Source of the DNA: JAWXCE01 sp034440495
GTDB lineage: Bacteria > Pseudomonadota > Alphaproteobacteria > Rhizobiales > Rhodomicrobiaceae
Direction of reading: 5' to 3'
Length of the DNA stretch: 47,934 nucleotides
NCBI GenBank assembly: GCA_034440495.1
Contig: JAWXCE010000077.1
Location: forward strand, 1 to 47,934
Part shown: positions 41,764 through 47,934 of the stretch, one piece after another
Position numbering within the stretch: position 1 is the first letter of the stretch
How the letters are laid out: the number at the start of each line of letters is the position of its first letter
Translations under genes and position numbers: made by a program
The notes under the pieces: generated by a model
Database searches by the model: none
What the model was told of the DNA's origin: nothing
Seen by the model: only the letters and a program-made list of their open reading frames with translations

Positions 41764-42141
41764 TTATTTACCGTTTTTCGCCATCCAACCCTTCATGAAG
41801 GCGATTTCAGTCTCTTGTGATTTGATAATTTCGGTCGCGAGCTTTTTGAGCTCAGGGTCTTTGCCGTACTGCAGAACCACCTTGGCCATATCGACTGCGC
41901 CCTGATGATGCGGGGTCATGCCGCGCACGAAATCCACATCCGCATCGCCGGTGAAGGTCATTGTCATGTCCTTGTGCATTTTCGCGTTGGCGGCTTCGTA
42001 GGCTTCCTGGGCATTGGATGGGGCTTTTGTCATGTCCATTCCGCCATGGCCGCTGTGATCCATTTTTTGAGCTGATGCGACATAACCCAAGGTCGTTAGA
42101 ACAGCAAAAGCGGCGGCCAAAATAATGGTGCGGTTTTTCAT
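41764..42141 (-). CDS. DUF305 periplasmic protein, second copy
   Basis: 125 residues with signal peptide 'MKNRTIILAAAFAVLTTLGY' and likely cleavage after 'ASA'. His/Met-rich start of the mature part ('QKMDHSGHGGMDMTK'), then the DUF305 core 'GMTPHHQGAVDMAKVVLQYG' and 'EIIKSQETEIAFMKGWM'. Probably the last gene of the minus-strand efflux operon, 33 bases after the preceding gene. Divergent in sequence from the copy at 41257, so it is not a recent duplicate. Confidence 0.88.
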   Translation of the reverse strand: MKNRTIILAAAFAVLTTLGYVASAQKMDHSGHGGMDMTKAPSNAQEAYEAANAKMHKDMTMTFTGDADVDFVRGMTPHHQGAVDMAKVVLQYGKDPELKKLATEIIKSQETEIAFMKGWMAKNGK

Positions 42142-42174
42142 AAAGTTTCTCCCTTTTGAAATAGTAAAAGCGGT

Positions 42175-42534
42175 TTAATCGACAGTGAACCGGCCTTGCG
42201 TGGTGTGGCCATCCGCGCCCGAGACGGACACGGCGACAATTGCGCCTTTCTCCAGCGGCGCGGCGAGTGGGGCGACGAGCTTGTCCGCGCCATCAGGGGC
42301 GAGTTCAACCTGGGTTGTCTTGCCGCCGCTCTGGATAACGATGCGGCCTTTGGCGCCGGTCGCGGGGTCGCTGGTGTAGATTTTCACGTCGGTAGGTGAT
42401 GGCACAAACTCCAGTTTATGCCCCTTCACGTTCACGACCTTGCCGCCGTTAGCGCCTTTCGGCTGTTCCTGCGCTAACGCGGGAAATGTGGCAAACGAAA
42501 CCAGCAACGCCATAGCAACCTTATCTAATTTCAT
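42175..42534 (-). CDS. Periplasmic protein of the metal-efflux operon, unknown role
   Basis: 119 residues with signal peptide 'MKLDKVAMALLVSFATFPAL' and cleavage near 'ALA'. The mature part is predicted all-beta ('NGGKVVNVKGHKLEFVPSP', 'KGAIVAVSVSGADGHTTQG'). No Cys and few Met, so it is not an obvious CusF-type Cu(I) chaperone, though it takes the position of one. Similar proteins accompany RND metal efflux genes in other alphaproteobacteria. 21 bases after cusA. Confidence 0.75.
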   Translation of the reverse strand: MKLDKVAMALLVSFATFPALAQEQPKGANGGKVVNVKGHKLEFVPSPTDVKIYTSDPATGAKGRIVIQSGGKTTQVELAPDGADKLVAPLAAPLEKGAIVAVSVSGADGHTTQGRFTVD

Positions 42535-42555
42535 ATTCTACTCCTTTTGTTAACG

Positions 42556-45500
42556 TTAGAACGCTTCTGCGGGCTGGCCAGTTGCCTGAGTGCGCAACAG
42601 GTTTTCGAGGGGTGCTTGTCCGAGTTTCAGGAATAGTACAGGCGTTAGAAGAGTGTCGAGCAGGGTAGAAGAGATCAGTCCGCCCAGGATTGTCACCGCC
42701 ACCGGATGCAGGATTTCCGTGCCTGGTTTGTCCGCGCCGAGCACGAGCGGAATGAGCGCCAGCCCCGCGCAGAGCGCCGTCATCATCACCGGCGTCAAGC
42801 GTTCAAGGCTGCCGCGCACGATAAGCGCCCGGCCGAACGTCTCGCCCTCATGCAGCGCCAGATTGATGTAGTGACTGATTTTAAGGATGCCATTGCGCGC
42901 GCTGATACCCGCCAGAGTTATAAACCCGATCATGCTCGCAACAGACAGCGGCTGATCGGCAAGCCACAGCGCGACGACGCTGCCGATCAGCGCCAGCGGA
43001 ATATTGGCCATGATGATCCCCGCTAGCACAGCGGAGCGGTAGCGTGTGTAGAGCACGAGGAAAATTAGGATCAGCGAAATGATGGACAGGCCCGCGATTA
43101 GGGTCGCCGCCTCCTCCTGCGCCTGAAACGTGCCCTCCAGCCGCACGGTATAGCCCGGCGGCAAGGTAGTTGCGGCAATGATCTGGCGGATGCTGGCCAC
43201 AAGCGCCGCCATGTCGCCGCCACCGTTGTTGCCGAACACCACGATGCGGCGCTGCCCGTTCTCGCGCTGGATTTGGTTCGGCCCGTCGGTCTCCTCGACG
43301 TCCGCGATGAGGCTTAAGGGGATAGCGCCTGCGGGGGTTGATACGAGAAGGCCGGAAAGCCCCTCCGTCGAGCGGTCGGTTTCGGCGAGTCGCATCACCA
43401 CGTCGAAGCGCTTTACACCGTCGATAACCTCGGAGACCTTGCGGCCATTCGACAGAGTCTCTAGCGTCTCGGTGATAGCGGAGGGCGCGATGCCGTGCAG
43501 CGCCGCGCGCTCATAATCGACGCGCACCTGCAATTGCGGAATGCGCACCTGCTTCTCCACCTGCAAATCGACCAGACCTGGCACGCCGGCGAGCTGCTGC
43601 CTCATGCGCTCGGCAAGGGCCCGTAAAGTGTCCGCGTCCTCGCCGAAAATTTTAAGCGCGATCTCGGCGCGGATGCCGGAGAGCAAATGGTCGAGGCGGT
43701 GCGAGATCGGCTGACCGACATTCACCGCGACGGGGAGAGCTGAGAGCCGCCCTCGCACATCGGCGAGCACTTCTTCCTTGGAGCGTGCGGATGCGCGCAA
43801 ATCCACGTCAATCTCGCTCGAATGTACGCCCTCGGCGTGCTCATCCAGCTCGGCCCGTCCGGTGCGGCGACCGACGGATTTCACCTCCGGCACCTCAAGC
43901 AGTAGACGCTCGGCGATCAACCCAAGCCGGTGCGATTCTGGAAGCGAAATTCCAGGGTTGTAAATCGCGCTTATGGTGAGCGTGCCTTCGTTGAAGGGCG
44001 GCAGAAACGAGCGCGGGAGCAAGGTCGCGTAATATGCAGCGCCCGCCACCGCCATGGCGGCGAGGCTGACGAGAAACGCTGGACGGTCGAACGCCCAGTT
44101 TAGCAAGCCGCGATTGCCGGCCTTCAGCTTGCGGACGATGAAGCCATCGTGCTCCGCGTGATCGCCCGCGCGCCGCCCCAGCAGGTAGTAAGCCAGCACT
44201 GGCGTGACGGTGATCGCCGTCACAAGGCTGGCGAGGATCGACACGATATAAGCGACGCCCAGCGGCGAGAACAGCCGCCCCTCGATGCCGGAGAGCGCGA
44301 ACAGCGGCACGAAGACGAGAATGATAATCATCGTGGCGTAGACGATGCCGGAGCGCACTTCCTGGCTAGCCCTAGCTATCACCTCCAGCGGCGGTTGCGG
44401 GTTCGGAAGCGCGTTGTTCTGCTTCAGCCGCCGGATGATGTTCTCCACGTCCACCACCGCGTCGTCCACCAGCTCGCCGATGGCGATGGCGAGGCCGCCC
44501 AGCGTCATGGTATTGATAGTGACCCCCAGCCACTGAAACACGATCACAGTGACGAGAATCGAGATCGGTATTGCGGTTAGCGAAATCGCCGTCGCCCGCC
44601 AGTTCAGCAGGAATAAAAACAGGATGATGGCGACGATGATCCCCGCCTCGATCAGCACGCGCTTGAGGTTGGCCAACGAGGTTTCGATAAACGTCGCCTG
44701 CCGGAACTGCACGTTGGTGACGGTGACGCCTTCAGGCAGCGTGCGCTGCACATCCGCCAGCGTTGCCTCGATGGTTTTCGTCAGCGCGATGGTGTCAGCG
44801 CCAGGCTGCTTCTGGACGGAAACGATGACGGCCGGTTTGCCCTGAAACCCTGCGTCGCCGCGCTTCGCCCGCGCCGCGAATTCCACGCTCGCCACCTGCC
44901 GCAGCAGCAACGGCTGCTCGCCGCGATAGGCGACCACGGTGTTTTGGAGGTCTTCAAGCTTCGTCGTGAGGCCGATATTGCGGATCAGAAACTCGCGGTT
45001 GTATTGATCGACGAAGCCACCGCCAGTGTTCGCGCCAAATTTCCTGATCGCCGCCTCGATGTCTTCGACCTTCACATCCAGCGCCTGCATCAGCGCGGGG
45101 TTTGGCGTCACCCGGTATTGCCGCACCTCGCCGCCAATGGGGATGACCTGGGAGACGCCGGGGATCGTGAGCAATTGCGGGCGCAGCACGAAATCGGCAA
45201 TCTCGCGCAAATCCATCGGGTTGGCCGTGTCACTCGCCACCGCGATCAACAGGATTTCGCCCATGATGGACGAGACCGGGCCCATTTGCGGGACGACGCC
45301 AGCGGGCAACTGGCTTTGCAGCGTCGAAAGCCGCTCCGCCACAAGCTGGCGATTGCGGTAGATATCCGTGCCCCACTCGAACTCGACATAAGCGATGGAT
45401 AGGCCGACGCCCGAAACTGAGCGTACCCGCGTCACACCCGGCATCCCGTTCATGGTCGTCTCGATTGGGTAGGTGACGAGCTGCTCGACCTCGGGAGGCG

Positions 45501-45675
45501 CCAGACCCTCAGCCTCGGTCAGCAGCGTGATTGTCGGCTTGTTCAGGTCGGGGAATACGTCCACCGGTATGCGCGGCAAGATGAACGCCCCGTATCCGAC
45601 GAGCAGCAGCGCAGCGGCGAGAACGAACAGCCGATTGTTTAAGCTGGTGCGGACAAGAAAATTAAACATCGACAC
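42556..45675 (-). CDS. cusA: CusA/CzcA-family heavy-metal RND efflux pump
   Basis: Inner-membrane proton/metal antiporter of a tripartite efflux system, 1039 residues, 12 predicted spans. The fourth-span proton-relay motif reads 'GELVDDAVVDVEN' at 400-412 (Asp404/Asp405). N-terminal 'VFPDLNKPTITLLTEAEGLAP' region matches heavy-metal RND pumps. Context (CsoR-like operator, DUF305 proteins) points to Cu(I)/Ag(I). The pump sequence alone does not settle metal specificity, and I could not confirm the methionine triad of E. coli CusA. Confidence 0.9.
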   Translation of the reverse strand: MSMFNFLVRTSLNNRLFVLAAALLLVGYGAFILPRIPVDVFPDLNKPTITLLTEAEGLAPPEVEQLVTYPIETTMNGMPGVTRVRSVSGVGLSIAYVEFEWGTDIYRNRQLVAERLSTLQSQLPAGVVPQMGPVSSIMGEILLIAVASDTANPMDLREIADFVLRPQLLTIPGVSQVIPIGGEVRQYRVTPNPALMQALDVKVEDIEAAIRKFGANTGGGFVDQYNREFLIRNIGLTTKLEDLQNTVVAYRGEQPLLLRQVASVEFAARAKRGDAGFQGKPAVIVSVQKQPGADTIALTKTIEATLADVQRTLPEGVTVTNVQFRQATFIETSLANLKRVLIEAGIIVAIILFLFLLNWRATAISLTAIPISILVTVIVFQWLGVTINTMTLGGLAIAIGELVDDAVVDVENIIRRLKQNNALPNPQPPLEVIARASQEVRSGIVYATMIIILVFVPLFALSGIEGRLFSPLGVAYIVSILASLVTAITVTPVLAYYLLGRRAGDHAEHDGFIVRKLKAGNRGLLNWAFDRPAFLVSLAAMAVAGAAYYATLLPRSFLPPFNEGTLTISAIYNPGISLPESHRLGLIAERLLLEVPEVKSVGRRTGRAELDEHAEGVHSSEIDVDLRASARSKEEVLADVRGRLSALPVAVNVGQPISHRLDHLLSGIRAEIALKIFGEDADTLRALAERMRQQLAGVPGLVDLQVEKQVRIPQLQVRVDYERAALHGIAPSAITETLETLSNGRKVSEVIDGVKRFDVVMRLAETDRSTEGLSGLLVSTPAGAIPLSLIADVEETDGPNQIQRENGQRRIVVFGNNGGGDMAALVASIRQIIAATTLPPGYTVRLEGTFQAQEEAATLIAGLSIISLILIFLVLYTRYRSAVLAGIIMANIPLALIGSVVALWLADQPLSVASMIGFITLAGISARNGILKISHYINLALHEGETFGRALIVRGSLERLTPVMMTALCAGLALIPLVLGADKPGTEILHPVAVTILGGLISSTLLDTLLTPVLFLKLGQAPLENLLRTQATGQPAEAF

Positions 45676-45747
45676 CTCCGCACTTCGTTATGACCGCCCT
45701 TGCGGCGGCCATCCAAGCCGAACGAGAAATCGCGGCTATTTCGCTAG

Positions 45748-45776
45748 ATAGCCGGGTCAAGCCCGGCCATGACGGG
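45748..45776. repeat. Palindromic repeat motif between cusB and cusA
   Basis: TAGCCGGGTCAAGCCCGGCC followed by ATGACGGG, the same type as at 14432 and 37360, in the 131-base cusB-cusA spacer. Confidence 0.5.
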
Positions 45777-45806
45777 AAGCTGAGAAACACGCTTTGATGT
45801 TCCATA

Positions 45807-47474
45807 TCACCGCACCTGATTCAGCATTTCGGCGGAGCGCACCACGACGCGCGCGCCCTCTTCCACACCGCCGAGCACAAGCACGCTTTGCCCATCGACC
45901 GGCTCCACGCGCACAAGGCGCGGCATGAATCGCTCCGGCTCCAGATGCTCGAACACCAGCGTTTCGCCATTCGCTCCGCGCACCACCGCCTCGCGCGGCA
46001 GCACCTTGCCGGTGACGGTTTTGTCGCGCTGCGCGAGCACGGTAACGGGGAGGCCGATGCTGAGGTTTTCGGCTGTCTCCAAAGCGAATTGAAGCTGCGT
46101 CGCGTGTTGTTGCAGCGCCCTGCCCTTACCCTGAAAAGTGAGTTTGAGCGCTTTGCCGCCCTCCAGCACCGCATGACCGCCGGTGATCCCGTCCGCATTG
46201 CGCGGATCGAACGCCAACGCCTCGACCCAGAAACTCGATGGCGCGATCACCTGGAACAGCACATCGCGCGCCTCCACCACCTGCCCTGGCGTGGCGCTTG
46301 CCGCCGAAATCACTCCATCAACCGGCGCGCGCAGCACCTCACGCTCGCGCTGTGTGCTGCGGATTGCAGCTTTGCGGCGCTTCAAGCCGTCAAGCTCAAC
46401 CTTCGCGTCATCAAGTGAAGACTGGGCTACGGCGTTTGTCGTAATGAGGCGCTCGAACCGACCGATTTTAGCTTCAGCAAGAGCGATCTGCTGGTCAATT
46501 TCGCCGGAACGCTCCGCCAGATCGGAGTAATCCCCGGTGGCGATGGGCGGCTCAACTTCGGCGACCACGTCGCCTTTTTTCACTGTTTGCCCCAGCTTGG
46601 GTAATCCGCCCGCAGGCGCTGAAATCCGCCCTCCATTGACGCTTTGCACCAAACCCGAGCGGTTTGGATCGGCGATTATACGTCCTATGAGCCGCAGGCC
46701 GGGCTGCACCGAACTGGTTTTTACAACGGTTGTGCGAACATCCAGCAAACGCTGCGTCGGCTTCGGCACGAACAGCGAGCCATCCTCCAGACGACGCGGT
46801 ATTTCCCCGGTGAGCGAAGCGGCGGATGCGGATGGCGGGATGAGAGTCGCCGCGCAGATCAGGATTAATGCGCTTGCCACCGCCGTTTTCCGTCCGCCGC
46901 ACAAGAGCAACCCAGCCAATACGCCAGCGACGAATATGCCGAGCGCATAGCTCCAGCCGGGAATGCTGGCGAGACTTGGCGTGTTTGCGTCATCGCTTTT
47001 TCCTGGCGTGGCTGTGGCGCGAGCTTCAGGAATTGTTAGAGAGCCTATGAGGAGATCATCGCCGGACGCGGCGGCTATGGTGACGACAATCTCATATTGC
47101 CCGGCCTTACGAAATGGCCCGCCTTCAAGCAGGTAGGCGCCATCCGCTAATGGCTTTGCATCAAGCGTCGCATCGCCGATAGCTAAGGAAACCTTGGCGT
47201 CAGAGACTGGCGAGTTATCGGATGTCCGATCGAGAAAAATCGTTAGATCGCCGTCCCTTAGGATGGCAACCAGTTGGTACACATCGGATTGAAGCGCAAG
47301 CCTTGGCGCAGTGCTCTCGGGGAGCGCTGGCGGCTTGGCCCCGTGGTCATGGCCCTCATGGGCCTTCGCGAGGTTATAACCTGACGCGCTGATAAGGGTC
47401 ATTAAAAGCAAAGCGGTGAAAAACGTTCGCCAAGCAATTCCTGTTGTGGTTATAAGGCGTTCTGTCATGACCAT
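45807..47474 (-). CDS. cusB: Efflux RND membrane-fusion protein with N-terminal extension (CusB-like)
   Basis: 555 residues, longer than a typical fusion protein of about 400. An N-terminal membrane segment is followed by a His-rich patch 'KAHEGHDHGAK', a FixH-like beta domain (about 55-150), another span (about 175-198) and a third hydrophobic stretch. The standard fusion-protein part then follows: barrel-sandwich hybrid 'SVNGGRISAPAGGLPKLGQT', coiled coil ('RSGEIDQQIALAEAKIGRFE') and 'LRAPVDGVISAASATPGQVV'. Start at 47474 or two codons later. No outer-membrane channel gene is visible in the window. First gene of the efflux operon, 41 bases after a CsoR-like operator. Confidence 0.88.
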   Translation of the reverse strand: MVMTERLITTTGIAWRTFFTALLLMTLISASGYNLAKAHEGHDHGAKPPALPESTAPRLALQSDVYQLVAILRDGDLTIFLDRTSDNSPVSDAKVSLAIGDATLDAKPLADGAYLLEGGPFRKAGQYEIVVTIAAASGDDLLIGSLTIPEARATATPGKSDDANTPSLASIPGWSYALGIFVAGVLAGLLLCGGRKTAVASALILICAATLIPPSASAASLTGEIPRRLEDGSLFVPKPTQRLLDVRTTVVKTSSVQPGLRLIGRIIADPNRSGLVQSVNGGRISAPAGGLPKLGQTVKKGDVVAEVEPPIATGDYSDLAERSGEIDQQIALAEAKIGRFERLITTNAVAQSSLDDAKVELDGLKRRKAAIRSTQREREVLRAPVDGVISAASATPGQVVEARDVLFQVIAPSSFWVEALAFDPRNADGITGGHAVLEGGKALKLTFQGKGRALQQHATQLQFALETAENLSIGLPVTVLAQRDKTVTGKVLPREAVVRGANGETLVFEHLEPERFMPRLVRVEPVDGQSVLVLGGVEEGARVVVRSAEMLNQVR

Positions 47475-47514
47475 CCCGATGTGTTTAATAGCGTCGCTCT
47501 ACAATATGCGATCT

Positions 47515-47531
47515 ATACCTATACGGGGTAA
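47515..47531. promoter_or_regulatory. Second CsoR-like operator, upstream of cusB
   Basis: ATACCT-ATACG-GGGTAA, same 6-5-6 geometry as the csoR/csp3 operator (ATACCC-N5-GGGTAT) with two arm mismatches. Suggests that the efflux operon is in the same regulon. Confidence 0.55.
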
Positions 47532-47813
47532 GGGGATCAATGAGAAAAGCGAAGTTTTATGTGCATTAAGACCCTCGGACCACACTGCAAAGTTTGATGC
47601 AGCAATCAGAAAGGCCGTCTACGGCAAATCGCGCGAGGCCGGTGTCCGCATCGTCAAGCGCCAGCGAGCAAGACTCCGCTCGTAGAGATGACGGAGTGAT
47701 TTACGCCGCGCTCGCGGCCACCTAGGTCAGCATCGCTATAGGTATGGGAAACAGCGTCGTAGGACTAAGCCTCACGCTTTCTATGACTTTCTAGGAAAGC
47801 ATTACTGGCCCCT
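47532..47813. other. Intergenic region near the right edge
   Basis: About 280 bases with no supported gene. A plus-strand frame running 47416-47685 crosses the cusB start and operator and has no ribosome binding site. Its last 38 codons (basic, ending 'RIVKRQRARLRS') resemble no family I know. Confidence 0.4.
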
Positions 47814-47934
47814 TTATCCAGCTTTGCATGTCTTGATGTCTGCCGGTTGTGGGCGCCCATCGGTAGCGGGCGGGCTGAACACGGCGAGATAAGCATCGCT
47901 GCCTTTGAGCGAATGGACGGCGATTTCGCGATAG
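47814..47934 (-). CDS. C-terminus of an unrecognised protein (cut by window edge)
   Basis: Only the last 39 residues are present, reading 'YREIAVHSLKGSDAYLAVFS' and ending '...DIKTCKAG' before TAA. Codon use fits a real gene. No family can be named from the fragment. It lies upstream of the efflux operon on the same strand. Confidence 0.5.
   Translation of the reverse strand, partial: YREIAVHSLKGSDAYLAVFSPPATDGRPQPADIKTCKAG

Noticed and set aside
47416..47685. 89-codon plus-strand frame near the right end
   Set aside because: Crosses the cusB start and the CsoR-like operator and has no ribosome binding site or recognisable domain.

Overview
The window reads as a chromosomal segment of an alphaproteobacterium, most likely a member of the Hyphomicrobiales (Rhizobiales). 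The minus-strand order NADH dehydrogenase genes - biotin ligase - RNase J - methylmalonyl-CoA epimerase - DUF1467 protein - prolyl-tRNA synthetase - LolC/LolD - DnaE is typical of that group. The prolyl-tRNA synthetase is the short form without the editing insertion. Genus cannot be decided from the sequence.

Layout. Positions 1-19897 are a core block on the minus strand: dnaE (cut by the left edge), lolD, lolC, proS, a gap of about 530 bases, DUF1467-mce, rnj, birA, and nuoN-M-L-K-J-I-H-G. The complex I operon is irregular. nuoA-F are not upstream of nuoG. A decayed second 3' end of nuoI lies between nuoJ and nuoI. A possible one-span membrane protein sits between nuoH and nuoI. Palindromic intergenic repeats fill the nuoL-nuoK gap. 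Positions 20194-25451 carry an unknown membrane protein, a glycan module (GT-B glycosyltransferase, UDP-galactopyranose mutase, clan GH-A glycosidase-like protein), a small basic protein and a cold-shock protein with a clear terminator.

Positions 25528-38740 are the most interesting part. A plus-strand urease locus (ureD, ureA, ureB, ureC, ureE, ureF, ureG) carries three intrusions: an SbmA/BacA-type transporter, an AT-rich orphan ORF and an AbrB/PIN toxin-antitoxin pair. Facing it, on the minus strand, is an operon of ABC substrate-binding protein, permease, ATPase and an arginase-family ureohydrolase, followed by a His-rich protein. The leader of this operon contains a nearly textbook guanidine-I (ykkC) riboswitch aptamer. 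Directly upstream is a sigma-54-type -24/-12 element whose predicted start coincides with the 5' end of the aptamer, and about 100 bases further up lies a TGC-N11-GCA dyad of NtrC geometry. A second sigma-54-like element precedes ureA. I infer a nitrogen-scavenging system: guanidine import, hydrolysis to urea and ammonia by a GdmH-type Ni-dependent guanidine hydrolase, then urea hydrolysis by urease, under nitrogen control and guanidine sensing. A methyltransferase with an in-frame TGA at codon 12 lies between the two gene sets.

Positions 38838-47934 hold a DUF2130 protein and then a copper island: CsoR, a 16-cysteine Csp3/DUF326-like copper-storage protein, two DUF305 proteins, a periplasmic protein of unknown role, a CusA-type RND pump and its membrane-fusion partner. 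Two CsoR-like operators with the same arm and spacer geometry, one beside csoR/csp3 and one upstream of the efflux operon, suggest a small Cu(I) regulon. The right edge cuts an unrecognised minus-strand gene.
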